From contig DEFL01000081.1 in the NCBI GenBank assembly GCA_002350845.1, positions 736 through 64,735 of the forward strand: DNA of 64,000 nt, in the 5' to 3' direction. The translations under genes and the position numbers were made by a program. This document shows positions 51,730 to 60,327 of this stretch, in pieces; positions within the stretch are counted from its first letter, which is position 1, and each line of letters begins with the position of its first letter. The notes under the pieces were generated by a model. The model was not told the DNA's origin and did no database searches. It worked only from the letters and a program-made list of their open reading frames with translations. Origin of the DNA: Christensenella sp. UBA2853. GTDB taxonomy: Bacteria; Bacillota; Clostridia; Christensenellales; Aristaeellaceae.

Positions 51730-53226
51730 ATGCTGGAAGGAGTGCTTGCTCTGTTTGTCGATCCACGGTTCATCCTGTATGTGCTGATTGGATCGGTGGC
51801 CGGCCTGTTTGTCGGCGCAATTCCCGGGCTTTCCGTTTCCATGGCCACAGCGCTTCTAGTGTCGATCACCTATACCTGGCAGACCAGTGACGCGCTGGCG
51901 ACGATCATGGGTGTGTATGTCGTCGGCGTGTTCTCCGGGGCGATCTCAGCCATCCTGATCAATATTCCCGGTGCGCCGTCCTCTGTCGTGACCACACTCG
52001 ACGGTTATCCCATGGCCCGGCGCGGAGAGGCCTGGAAGGCCCTGAAATATGCCACGGTCTACTCGTTTGTGGGCTCTGTGTTCGGCCTGGTGGTCATGGC
52101 TGCACTGGCAAAGCCCATCACGAACCTGGCACTGAAGTTTCAGCCCATGGATTACTTCCTCCTGGCTTTCTTCGGCCTGTGCACGGTCGGCGGCCTGACG
52201 TCCAAGAGCTTCAGCAAGGGTCTGTTCAGCGCCTTGATCGGCATTTTCTTCTCCCTGATCGGAATGGATTCCGTCATGGGCACGCCGCGGCTGACCTTCG
52301 GGATTCAGAATCTGAAGGCCGGCATTCCGACGGTTCCTGCCCTGGTGGGTCTCTTTGGCTTTGCCGAAGTGCTCAGCACGGTGTATCAGGGAATTCAGGA
52401 TGGCAGTGTGATGGATATTCAGCAGGAAAACGTGCCGATGCGGACCATCCTGAAGGAATTCCCGAGATCGCTGTATTACTGCCTGATCGGAACCCTGGTC
52501 GGTGCGCTTCCCGGTGCCGGTGGTCCTGTGGCCTCCTTCCTGGCCTACGGCCAGGCCAAGAAGATCACGAAGCATCCGAGCCGTCCGTTCGGCGATGGCG
52601 CCTATGAGGGGCTCGTCGCCTCTGAGAGCGCCAACAACGCCTGCATCGGCGGTGCCATGATTCCCATGCTGACGCTGGCTGTCCCCGGGGATGCGGTGAC
52701 CGCCATTATCCTTTCCGTATTTTATATCCATGGCCTGCAGCCGGGTCCGACTTTCCTGAAGATGGGTGCAGGGCATTTCTATGAAATCCTGGCCGGCGGA
52801 CTGATCGGCTGCGTGTTCCTGCTGGTGCTGGGCCTTCTGGTTGCACCGAGGATCAGCAAAGTGATCAATATCCCCAAGCGCATCATGATGCCGATTGTCG
52901 CCGTGCTCTGCGTGATCGGTGCCTATGCCTGCAACCGTCGGATTTTCGATGTCGGATTGATGATTTTCTTCGGGGTCCTCGGTTTTGTCCTTCGCAGAAG
53001 GCAGTTCTCCACCGCGCCGGTGACACTCGGCCTGGTGCTGGGCGGCATGATGGATTCGAACTTCCGCAGGGCGGTTTCCCTGGCATCGACTTCCGAGACA
53101 CCGCTGAAAACCATGTTCTGGCGTCCCATCACCATGGTGCTTCTGGTTCTGACGCTCATCACCCTCCTTGGCAATATGCCCATGATCAAACAATGGCGGA
53201 GCGGCGAAGGAAAGGTTAAGAACTGA
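51730..53226 (+). CDS. tctA: Tripartite tricarboxylate transporter large permease
   Basis: A 498-residue permease with about 11-12 segments. Family signatures include VGAIPGLSVSMATALLVS, the IPGAPSSVVTTLDGYPMARRG loop, the second pseudo-symmetric motif GALPGAGGPVASFLAYGQAKK and GAMIPMLTLAVPGDAVTAI. It is driven by ion gradient together with TctB and is fed by TctC. AAAGGAGGG precedes the ATG. Confidence 0.96.
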   Translation: MLEGVLALFVDPRFILYVLIGSVAGLFVGAIPGLSVSMATALLVSITYTWQTSDALATIMGVYVVGVFSGAISAILINIPGAPSSVVTTLDGYPMARRGEAWKALKYATVYSFVGSVFGLVVMAALAKPITNLALKFQPMDYFLLAFFGLCTVGGLTSKSFSKGLFSALIGIFFSLIGMDSVMGTPRLTFGIQNLKAGIPTVPALVGLFGFAEVLSTVYQGIQDGSVMDIQQENVPMRTILKEFPRSLYYCLIGTLVGALPGAGGPVASFLAYGQAKKITKHPSRPFGDGAYEGLVASESANNACIGGAMIPMLTLAVPGDAVTAIILSVFYIHGLQPGPTFLKMGAGHFYEILAGGLIGCVFLLVLGLLVAPRISKVINIPKRIMMPIVAVLCVIGAYACNRRIFDVGLMIFFGVLGFVLRRRQFSTAPVTLGLVLGGMMDSNFRRAVSLASTSETPLKTMFWRPITMVLLVLTLITLLGNMPMIKQWRSGEGKVKN

Positions 53227-53228
53227 AC

Positions 53229-53257
53229 AGAAAAGCCTGCCGGCGGCAGGCTTTTCT
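53229..53257. terminator. Bidirectional intrinsic terminator
   Basis: AGAAAAGCCTGCC / GGCAGGCTTTTCT with a GGC loop; serves tctA and the convergent nucleoside hydrolase. Confidence 0.95.
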
Positions 53258-53262
53258 GATGC

Positions 53263-54177
53263 TCATTTTTCAGCGAGATGACGGAACAGGTCATCCAGGA
53301 GGGCATCGCGGTTGATATGGGAAATCATGCGGCACAGCGGGCGATCCTGAGGACAGGAGTACGTATGATTGTATTCCGGGATCGGTGTGGGAACGAGGGA
53401 GGAACGCATGAAGCGGTCACCCTCATTGAGCAGCCATCCGATCGTGGTGACATCCCAGATGACACGGCTCCAGACCCTGCCCGCGGCGTAGGATTCCGCC
53501 TCCGCGACGGTATGGGCGACCAGGTAATCACACAGGTCATTCTTTCCGTCCAGCCAGTAATGCATCTCGGGGCCGGTTGTGATAAAGGCGCTGACTACAC
53601 CCATACAGGGAAGGATGACAAGCGGCGCGCCGGAGGAGAAGACCACACGGGCGGCAGCAACATCCTGCTTGCAGTTGAACTCTTTGTTGTCCGGCCAGTG
53701 CAGGGCATTTCCGCCGAGCCAGACAACGACGATGCGGTCCGCGATCTCGGGATGCATGAGCAGCGCGGAGGCAACATTGGTGATGGCTCCGATGGCAACC
53801 ACATACAGTGGATGGTCGCTGGAATACTCAGCGGCAAGCGAACAGAGGTGCTCCGCGGCGGGCGAGCAGACCGGGGTCAATTCATCTGGAAGATAGCGGT
53901 CAGAACCGCGGAAGGCGGGAACCTGGCATCCGGCGAGCTGCTGGATGTGCAGGATTTCCTGATAGCTTTTCTCCATGCCGTCGGCCGGGCCGGATGATTT
54001 TTCATTAAAAAACGGGGCGGCATAGAGGGCGCGGACGGTGAGCTTCCCGGAAGACCGCAGGGCGTAGGCAATGGCAAACTGGTCGTCAATTTCATTGTAT
54101 GCGTCCGTGTCGAGCACGAGATCGGCAGGACCGACGGGCGGCGACATCATCCGGATGCGCTGTTCCTCGGTGAGCAT
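53263..54177 (-). CDS. Nucleoside hydrolase family protein
   Basis: A 304-residue protein of the IU-nucleoside hydrolase fold. The calcium-binding DTDAYNEIDDQFAIAYAL (usual D-T-D-x-x-x-D-D-x-A), the IGAITNVASALLMHP stretch and the late WDVTTIGWL motif are visible. The second Asp cluster has changed spacing (YNEIDDQ rather than G-x-DDA), so specificity may differ from classical purine/pyrimidine nucleosidases. GGAAGGGG precedes the ATG at 54177. It is a single gene on the minus strand. Confidence 0.9.
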   Translation of the reverse strand: MLTEEQRIRMMSPPVGPADLVLDTDAYNEIDDQFAIAYALRSSGKLTVRALYAAPFFNEKSSGPADGMEKSYQEILHIQQLAGCQVPAFRGSDRYLPDELTPVCSPAAEHLCSLAAEYSSDHPLYVVAIGAITNVASALLMHPEIADRIVVVWLGGNALHWPDNKEFNCKQDVAAARVVFSSGAPLVILPCMGVVSAFITTGPEMHYWLDGKNDLCDYLVAHTVAEAESYAAGRVWSRVIWDVTTIGWLLNEGDRFMRSSLVPTPIPEYNHTYSCPQDRPLCRMISHINRDALLDDLFRHLAEK

Positions 54178-54220
54178 AAGAACACCCCTTCCTTTGTATG
54201 ATGGATTTTCGGACAGGCTC

Positions 54221-54249
54221 ATTATACGCACAATGCGGCGGCATGGGAA
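54221..54249 (-). promoter_or_regulatory. Candidate promoter of the nucleoside hydrolase
   Basis: Minus strand TATAAT (54226-54221) with a weak TTCCCA 17 bp upstream. The remaining AT-rich part of the spacer, 54250-54451, shows nothing supportable. Confidence 0.55.
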
Positions 54250-54451
54250 GACACGGAAGAACCAGTGTGTCAGAATGAAAAATACAGAATAAGTGGAACA
54301 TGTGGAACAAAAATCACGTAAAAACCAGGGCAGAGTGGTGAATAAAATGCAATAATCAGCCAATAATATGACAATAAGTGGGATTGATGAGTAATACAGG
54401 AACTGATTTCCACGATTCGCGGATCAGAAGATGTGCTATGGCAGAAGGCAT

Positions 54452-54484
54452 ACAAAAACAGGCAGGAAACCGTGTTCCTGCCTG
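54452..54484 (-). terminator. Intrinsic terminator of coaX
   Basis: Minus strand CAGGCAGGAA / TTCCTGCCTG, followed by TTTTTG. Confidence 0.9.
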
Positions 54485-54510
54485 TGAAAGGTCAGCATCA
54501 GCCCGATGCC

Positions 54511-55281
54511 TCAGACGTTGACGTTGCGCTCATAGATCAGGCGCAGTCCCTTGAGCGTCAGGGAACCGTCGACGTGATCAATGGCGTTGGACTCGTTGGC
54601 GATCATCTGAGCCATGCCGCCGGTTGCCACAACGGTTGCGTCCTGTCCGAGCTCCTGCTTGATTTTGTAGATGAGGTGCTGGACCAGACCGACATAACCG
54701 TAGAACATGCCGGACTGCAGGTTGGCGAGCGTGGATTTGCCGATGACGTGCTCGGGCTTGGCCAGTTCAAACCGGGGCAGTTTGGCTGTGCCGCTGCCGA
54801 GGGCTTCACTGGCCAGCTTGATGCCGGGGCAGATCGCACCGCCCAGGAAGCTGCCGCCTTCACCGACGACGCCGAACGTGGTTGCAGTGCCGAAGTCAAT
54901 GGTAATGACAGGGGAGCCGTACTCCTCAAGGGCCGCCACAGCATTGGCAATACGGTCGCTGCCGAGCTCTCTGGGATTCTCGTACTTGATATTCAGTCCG
55001 GTGCGGATACCGGGAACCACCATCATGGGCTGCTTCTTGAAATAATTCTGGCACATGTGCTCAATGGTGAAGTTGATGGTCGGCACCACGCTGGAGATGA
55101 TAATGCCTTCACAGCTGGTGGTGGAGTATCCTTCATGGGCGAAGAGATTGGTGATGAGCATGCCATATTCATCCGATGAATACATTTTGTTGGTGGAAAT
55201 CCGCCAGTAGGCACGCATCTCCTTGCCGTCAAAGAGTGCCGTCTTGATGTTGGTGTTGCCGATATCCATCGTAAAAATCAT
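54511..55281 (-). CDS. coaX: Type III pantothenate kinase
   Basis: CoaX phosphorylates pantothenate, the first step of CoA synthesis, and is insensitive to CoA feedback. The 256-residue protein has MDIGNTNIK (phosphate motif), GSDRIANAVAA, IDFGTATTF and ICPGIKLASEAL, all type III signatures. GGGAGAA precedes the ATG. It lies 13 bp downstream of an ECF S-component gene, suggesting coupled pantothenate uptake and phosphorylation. Confidence 0.97.
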   Translation of the reverse strand: MIFTMDIGNTNIKTALFDGKEMRAYWRISTNKMYSSDEYGMLITNLFAHEGYSTTSCEGIIISSVVPTINFTIEHMCQNYFKKQPMMVVPGIRTGLNIKYENPRELGSDRIANAVAALEEYGSPVITIDFGTATTFGVVGEGGSFLGGAICPGIKLASEALGSGTAKLPRFELAKPEHVIGKSTLANLQSGMFYGYVGLVQHLIYKIKQELGQDATVVATGGMAQMIANESNAIDHVDGSLTLKGLRLIYERNVNV

Positions 55282-55294
55282 GTTTCTTTCTCCC

Positions 55295-55894
55295 TCAGAT
55301 CAGCTTGCTTTTTTTCAGCGCGATGCCGACAGCGGCTGTGACCACAGCGGCGACAATCATTTCAACCACAGCATTGATGCCGACGGATGCGATGATGAAA
55401 GTCAGAACACCGCGTCCGGCCATCAGATTCTGCAGATATTCCGTGCTGCCGAAAAGCAGCACCAGAAGAGACATAAAGAAGAGTGTGTTGAAGAAGGCGG
55501 CAGAGAAACCGGTGATGGTAAAGGCAAGATGATCCTTTACATTTCTGCGCTTCAGGGCACGGTAGATGAGAGCAGTAATGACGCCGACCAGAACACGGGA
55601 GACAAAACGCTGGATGAACATGAGGAAAGGACTCACGCTGACCAGGGCTGCACCCATGGCACTGTAGCCCACAATGCCGAAGCACTGCAGGAAACTGATC
55701 AGGCCGAAGACCCCGCCGATGATCGCGCCGCCGGGAATGCTCATGGCAATGGCCGCAATGGCCACCGGGATCATGTTGAACGTGATCGACAGTCCGGCCG
55801 GCTGGGGAATGTTGACCATGGCAAGCACGACCAGAAGGGCCGTGAGCATGGCAAGAAGAGTCAGGTGCTTGATTTGGGTGGTCGATGTACGCAT
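55295..55894 (-). CDS. ECF transporter S component, probably for pantothenate (PanT-like)
   Basis: A 199-residue membrane protein with about six segments. The start TTQIKHLTLLAMLTALLVVLA is the typical ECF S-component entry helix with an Ala-rich coupling motif. The substrate is inferred from the adjacent coaX. The shared energising module (EcfA, EcfA', EcfT) is not in this window. CGGAGG precedes the ATG. Confidence 0.88.
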   Translation of the reverse strand: MRTSTTQIKHLTLLAMLTALLVVLAMVNIPQPAGLSITFNMIPVAIAAIAMSIPGGAIIGGVFGLISFLQCFGIVGYSAMGAALVSVSPFLMFIQRFVSRVLVGVITALIYRALKRRNVKDHLAFTITGFSAAFFNTLFFMSLLVLLFGSTEYLQNLMAGRGVLTFIIASVGINAVVEMIVAAVVTAAVGIALKKSKLI

Positions 55895-56176
55895 AAAAAA
55901 CCTCCGTTCGGGTTCCTGTGGATACCCTACGATCTTTAGAATGGTTCAGCCTGTCTCAGGTCCGGTGCATGCGCTGCCGGCCATGCGGTCTGAACAGGGG
56001 CATTATAGCAGAATTCCCCGGGGTGTAAAGGGCACAGGGAAAGAAAACAGAGAATGCACAGCCATTCTGCGCGATTCTGCAGCGTGCCGTATTGCGTGAA
56101 AAACGGACAGCAGCAGGAAAAACAGCCGGCCCGTCGAAGTGAGGGGAATGCAAATTCTGGAGGCGGAGGCAGCAGG
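55895..56176. other. Divergent intergenic region without a recognisable gene
   Basis: It separates the pantothenate unit from the exonuclease gene. It must hold both promoters, but I could not fix a convincing pair. No riboswitch, RNA gene or repeat was recognised. Confidence 0.5.
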
Positions 56177-57325
56177 ATGACGGAAAAGAGGGTCATGCTT
56201 GAGAAGGCGAAAAAGCACAAGAGCAAAGGGCTGACCATGCTGGATGCAGAGGACTTTCTCTGTATTGCCAGCCGGAGATTTGTCGCATTTGATCTGGAAA
56301 CCACAGGGCTGAATCCCAGAGGTGACGGGATCACAGAGATCGGTGCGGTGCGCGTGGAATACGGCCGGATCACCGGCACCTTTGAGCGCCTGGTCAATCC
56401 CGGACGTCCGATTCCGCCGGAAGTGACCGCCCTGACGCACATTTCCAATGAGATGGTGGCCGATGCCCCGGAGATTGGGGACGTGCTCCCGGATTTTCTG
56501 GCCTTTATCGGGGAAGACGCGTATGTTGCGCATAATGCGGCGTTTGATGTCAGCTTTCTGAAGGCGCAGTGCGACCGACTGGGATTGAAACTTCCGGAGT
56601 ATGCAGCCGATTCGCTGGATGTTGCCCGCCGCTGCTGGCCAGGCCTTTCTTCCTACCGACTGGGCTATCTGGCTCAGATCATCGGGTTTGACATGAAGAC
56701 AGCCCACCGCTCCATGGCGGATACCGAAGCGCTGGCAGCTCTGGTCAATACAGCGGTGCGCAATGAACGCGTACAGATCGGAAAGCATCCCCTGTACACG
56801 CCGGGGTGGGACCTGCCTGAAGCGCACTTCCCGCGGGAGACGGTGCAGCGCATGAGCACAGGGCAGCTGGCCGTCGCGAGGGCCGTGTATTACATGGAAC
56901 AGCAGTTCGGCACGGAAATGCCCTACAACCGGGCAAAGCTCTCCGCGATCCCCTGCAAAGCAATCCGGCAGTTTCCGGGCGTGACCAATCTGTATGAGCT
57001 CACGGCAGTCATCCGGGAGAGCTGGAGCCGGGAAACAATCCACGATGCGTTCTGGGACAGTGAGTGCCCCGCGTTCCATCAGGATGATGTGACCGCAAGA
57101 CTTCTGAGGGATATGTGCGGTCTTGAGACCGTGGTGGTTCAGACGCAGCAGGGAAAGCATGTATTCAATTGTCTGGGAAGCACCGCGATTGACCTGACAG
57201 GCGGGCTGGACGGCGAACCGGACCTGAAGGACGGCGCGGTGTCGTGCGACCCGTGCACGGAGGAAGCAGACTATGCGCGCTACCGCCAGCTTCAGCGCAA
57301 TCTCATGGCGGTGCTGAATCCATGA
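56177..57325 (+). CDS. DEDDh 3'-5' exonuclease fused to a C-terminal YunG-like domain
   Basis: A 382-residue protein. Residues about 33-195 form a DnaQ/PolC-epsilon-type exonuclease with D39-L-E41 (FDLETTGL), D124 (HNAAFDVSFL), H177 and D182 (HRSMADTEAL), so the DEDDh set is complete. A linker follows. Residues about 272-376 resemble the small YunG family: LTAVIRESWSRET, FHQDDVTARLLRDMCG and an IDLTGG end. In typical YunG the middle block has a Gln-Cys and a later His-Tyr-Trp-Asn; here these read QDD and HVFN. The ATG at 56177 lies behind GGAGGCGGAGG. The role may be in DNA repair or nucleic-acid turnover; the YunG part has no known function. Confidence 0.87.
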   Translation: MTEKRVMLEKAKKHKSKGLTMLDAEDFLCIASRRFVAFDLETTGLNPRGDGITEIGAVRVEYGRITGTFERLVNPGRPIPPEVTALTHISNEMVADAPEIGDVLPDFLAFIGEDAYVAHNAAFDVSFLKAQCDRLGLKLPEYAADSLDVARRCWPGLSSYRLGYLAQIIGFDMKTAHRSMADTEALAALVNTAVRNERVQIGKHPLYTPGWDLPEAHFPRETVQRMSTGQLAVARAVYYMEQQFGTEMPYNRAKLSAIPCKAIRQFPGVTNLYELTAVIRESWSRETIHDAFWDSECPAFHQDDVTARLLRDMCGLETVVVQTQQGKHVFNCLGSTAIDLTGGLDGEPDLKDGAVSCDPCTEEADYARYRQLQRNLMAVLNP

Positions 57326-57355
57326 CCGCTGTGATGCGGTGACGGGGGATAGAAT

Positions 57356-58033
57356 ATGGAACAGATGACACTCACGCAGGCCATGCAGGAGAGACATTCC
57401 GTACGCAGCTATCTGGACACCCGCGTGCCGGAGGAGATCCGCGCGGCACTCGCCGTCTGCCGCGACAGCCTTACGAATGGCCAGGATCTGCATATCCGCC
57501 TGGTCTGGGATGATCCGGAGGGGTTCGACTCGCGCCTGGCGCATTACGGGCACTTCCGGAATGTCCGCAATTTCATGGTCCTGTCTGCACCGCGCGGAAA
57601 GGATATGGATGAGGCGGCCGGGTATTGCGGGGAAATGCTGGTCCTCCGGGCACAGCAGCTGGGGCTGAGGACCTGCTGGGCGGCTCTTACATTCAACAGA
57701 AAAGCCGTCCGGCGTCTGGTGCCGGACGGGGACGAACTGATCATCGTCATTGCCATGGGATATGGTGCGGACAACGGAACGGAGCACCGCAGTCAGGTGG
57801 AGGAAAAGCTTGCAGCACGGTCTGCGGATGACCCTGCCTGGTATCTGCAGGGAGTCCGGGCAGCCCTCTCGGCACCGACCGCGGTCAACCAGCAGAAATT
57901 CCGGATTGCGCGCTCGGGGCGGACAGTATCCATCCGGACAGCAGGACTCGGACCGTGCCTGAAGATCGACCTGGGCATTGTGAAATGCCATTTCGAAATC
58001 GGGGCAGGGAAAGAAAACTTTCAGTGGGCATAA
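57356..58033 (+). CDS. Nitroreductase-family flavoprotein
   Basis: A 225-residue FMN-dependent oxidoreductase. MQERHSVRSYLDTRVPEE is the N-terminal FMN-phosphate motif (R-x-S-x-R), ALSAPTAVNQQKFRIA near the C-terminus is the second FMN contact, and GLRTCWAALTF lies between. The last block, DLGIVKCHFEIG, matches the short nitroreductase group of Clostridia. The electron acceptor is unknown. GGGGGA precedes the ATG. It may be co-transcribed with the exonuclease 30 bp upstream. Confidence 0.92.
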   Translation: MEQMTLTQAMQERHSVRSYLDTRVPEEIRAALAVCRDSLTNGQDLHIRLVWDDPEGFDSRLAHYGHFRNVRNFMVLSAPRGKDMDEAAGYCGEMLVLRAQQLGLRTCWAALTFNRKAVRRLVPDGDELIIVIAMGYGADNGTEHRSQVEEKLAARSADDPAWYLQGVRAALSAPTAVNQQKFRIARSGRTVSIRTAGLGPCLKIDLGIVKCHFEIGAGKENFQWA

Positions 58034-58066
58034 GGAAAAGCAGCACCGGCCGGTGCTGCTTTTCCT
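58033..58066. terminator. Bidirectional intrinsic terminator
   Basis: A perfect 34-bp palindrome (AGGAAAAGCAGCACCGG and its complement) with T-runs on both strands, between convergent nitroreductase and thrS. Confidence 0.95.
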
Positions 58067-58096
58067 GTTTCTGCCGCTATTGCGGACAGGGATGGA

Positions 58097-59878
58097 TTAT
58101 TCGATGGTGGTCATGAGCTCGAGGCAGCGGGAACGGTTCATCTTGTCGCAGGCTTCGATGAACTTGTCCAGCGGCACGTCGTGGAGCTGCTGCTTCTGAC
58201 CGCGGATGGTGACGGAAACCGTATTGTCCGCAGCTTCCTTGTCGCCGACAACCACGATATAGGGATCCTTCATGGTCTTGTAGAACTTGATCTTTTCGTT
58301 CATGTTCTTGTCAGCATAATCGACCTCGGTGCGGATGCCGATTTCCTGAAGCTTCTCGACCACTTTCTGGGCATAGGCGTTGTGCTCGGTGCGGATCGGA
58401 ACCACGCCGACCTGATAGGGGTTGAGCCAGAACGGATAGGCACCCTTGAAGTGTTCGGTGATGATGCCGATGAAGCGCTCGAAGGAACCATAGATGGCTC
58501 TGTGGAGAACCACGGGCTCCTGGAGCTGGCCGTTCATATCCTGATAGGTCAGGCCGAAGTTGTGCGGCAGCTGGAAGTCGAGCTGCACGGTGCCGCACTG
58601 CCATTCACGGCCGAGCGCATCCTTGATCTGGAGGTCGATCTTCGGGCCGTAGAAAGCGCCGTCGCCTTCATTGATCTCATAGTTGCCTTCGCCGTAATGC
58701 TTGTCAAGGATCCGCTTGAGAGCGGCTTCTGCACGGTTCCAGACTTCAATGTCGCCCATGAAGTCCTCGGGACGGGTGGAGAATTCCGCGCGGTAGGTGA
58801 GGCCGAAGGTGGAATAGATCTTGTCGGCGATGGAAATGATGCGTTCCACTTCCTCGTCGATCTGGCTCTCCATGACGAAGGTATGGTCGTCGTCCTGACG
58901 GAATTCCTGCACACGGAACAGACCGTTCATCTGACCGGACTTTTCCTTGCGGTGCAGCACGTCATACTCGCTATAGCGGATCGGCAGCTCCTTGTAGGAG
59001 TGGGATGTACGCTTGTAGGCGGTCATGGCGTTGGGGCAGTTCATGGGCTTGGCACCCATCATATCCTCAGCATTGGGCGTCCAGTCCGTGCCGGGAACAA
59101 CAAACATGTTGTGCTGATAATGTGCCCAGTGTCCGGAAATGAGCCAGAGCTTCTTGGAGTTGATGACAGGAGCAGAGATCTCCTCATAGCCCTCTCTGGC
59201 CTGCAGTTCACGGGAGAAGGTCAGCAGTGCCTGATACAGCTTGGATCCGCGGGGCAGCCAGTAGGCCATGCCGGGGGCTGTTTCATTGAACATGAACAGA
59301 TCCAGGGCAGTGCCGATCTTTTTGTGGTCTCTCTCCTGGGCTTCCTTCACCCACGCGAGATGGGCCTTGAGCTGGGCCTGATCCGGGAAGGCATAGACAT
59401 AGATGCGCTGGAGTGTGTCGCGCTTCTCGTCGCCGCGCCAGTAGGCACTGGAGACGGACTTGACTTTGAAGGCGGTGGAGAGCAGTTCAGCGGAATTGCT
59501 CACGTGAGGTCCGCGGCAGAGGTCGACATAGTCATCGCCTGTATAGTACAGGGTGAGCAGTTCGTCTTCCGGGAGATCCTCAATCAGTTCGGTCTTGAAC
59601 TTCTGATCCTTGAACAGTTCAAGGGCTTCGGCACGGCCGATTTCGACGCGGCGCCAGTCTTCCTTGCGCTTGAGGATTTCCTTCATCTTGGCTTCGATTT
59701 CCGGGAAATCTTCGGTTGTCACAGGGCGCGGCAGAACGAAGTCATAGTACAGACCGTCTGCGATCTGCGGGCCGATGGCATACTGCACGTTCTCTTTGCC
59801 GAACATCTCAATGACGGCCTTGGCCAGAATATGGGCCAGGGAATGACGGTACACCTGCAGGAATTCTTCTCTTTCCAT
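58097..59878 (-). CDS. thrS: Threonyl-tRNA synthetase lacking the TGS domain
   Basis: ThrS charges tRNA-Thr. The start is the ATG behind GAGGAGG, giving 593 residues; a longer frame would begin inside the T-box and adds no family sequence. The protein opens directly with the editing domain (YRHSLAHILAKAV, with the H-x3-H pattern), then the second-additional-domain Cys-His (DLCRGPHV). The class II catalytic core follows (PVINSKKLW, the MNCPNAM zinc Cys, GLFRVQEFRQDD, HRAIYGSFERFIG) and the anticodon-binding domain ends the chain. The usual N-terminal TGS domain (about 60 residues) is missing. A T-box riboswitch precedes it. Confidence 0.97.
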   Translation of the reverse strand: MEREEFLQVYRHSLAHILAKAVIEMFGKENVQYAIGPQIADGLYYDFVLPRPVTTEDFPEIEAKMKEILKRKEDWRRVEIGRAEALELFKDQKFKTELIEDLPEDELLTLYYTGDDYVDLCRGPHVSNSAELLSTAFKVKSVSSAYWRGDEKRDTLQRIYVYAFPDQAQLKAHLAWVKEAQERDHKKIGTALDLFMFNETAPGMAYWLPRGSKLYQALLTFSRELQAREGYEEISAPVINSKKLWLISGHWAHYQHNMFVVPGTDWTPNAEDMMGAKPMNCPNAMTAYKRTSHSYKELPIRYSEYDVLHRKEKSGQMNGLFRVQEFRQDDDHTFVMESQIDEEVERIISIADKIYSTFGLTYRAEFSTRPEDFMGDIEVWNRAEAALKRILDKHYGEGNYEINEGDGAFYGPKIDLQIKDALGREWQCGTVQLDFQLPHNFGLTYQDMNGQLQEPVVLHRAIYGSFERFIGIITEHFKGAYPFWLNPYQVGVVPIRTEHNAYAQKVVEKLQEIGIRTEVDYADKNMNEKIKFYKTMKDPYIVVVGDKEAADNTVSVTIRGQKQQLHDVPLDKFIEACDKMNRSRCLELMTTIE

Positions 59879-59929
59879 AGCGAGAGCATCCTCCTCATGA
59901 TTGTTTTTCAGGTCTTTCGGGAAAGGCAT

Positions 59930-60144
59930 AAAAAAAAGCATTTCCCTTGCCGGGACGAATGCCTGAACATCCGCGGTTCCACCCTGCTTGCATAAAACCA
60001 CTCAAATCATGCAGTAACGCGCATGGAACGCTCTTTGTCAGGAGATGGTATTTCCCTTCGGTATCCGGCCCGCGCTTGCAGCCTCAGACGCGTGCTCTCT
60101 GAACGGTCGTGGAAGTGAACATGTTCTCCGTCATCCAACGAGAC
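59930..60144 (-). promoter_or_regulatory. T-box riboswitch controlling thrS
   Basis: On the minus strand the invariant T-box GGGTGGAACCGCGG lies at 59984-59971. A stem-loop (GCATT ... AAATGC, 59962-59938) with eight T's (59937-59930) is the terminator that competes with the antiterminator. Upstream, stem I shows the CAGAGAGC and GGCTGCAAGC elements typical of T-boxes. A candidate threonine specifier ACC is at 60049-60047. Uncharged tRNA-Thr is expected to allow read-through. Confidence 0.95.
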
Positions 60145-60150
60145 AAACGT

Positions 60151-60179
60151 ATGCTAACACTTTAAAGGAAGACTGTCAA
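60151..60179 (-). promoter_or_regulatory. Promoter of the T-box-thrS unit
   Basis: Minus strand TTGACA (60179-60174), 17 bp, TAGCAT (60156-60151), placing the transcription start just before stem I. Confidence 0.85.
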
Positions 60180-60238
60180 CATCAAAAACCATGGAAACAG
60201 GCACAAAGAAAGCGGGAAAAAACCTTTATATGACAGCA

Positions 60239-60266
60239 TTGCACCTTCATGCAGATCGGGTATAAT
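60239..60266 (+). promoter_or_regulatory. Promoter of the GH31 gene
   Basis: TTGCAC (60239-60244), 16-bp spacer, TATAAT (60261-60266). Confidence 0.8.
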
Positions 60267-60327
60267 AGTCATACCGCGTACAAGTAAAGAGCACTGGAAT
60301 GGACCGATGAAGAAAGGAATCAACGAT

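Noticed and set aside
56003..57991. A 662-codon minus-strand frame over the exonuclease and nitroreductase
   Set aside because: Shadow frame; catalytic motifs of both families are on the plus strand.
59879..60001. N-terminal extension of ThrS to an ATG at 60001
   Set aside because: The extension would translate the T-box and terminator; it lacks TGS similarity, and GAGGAGG marks the start at 59878.
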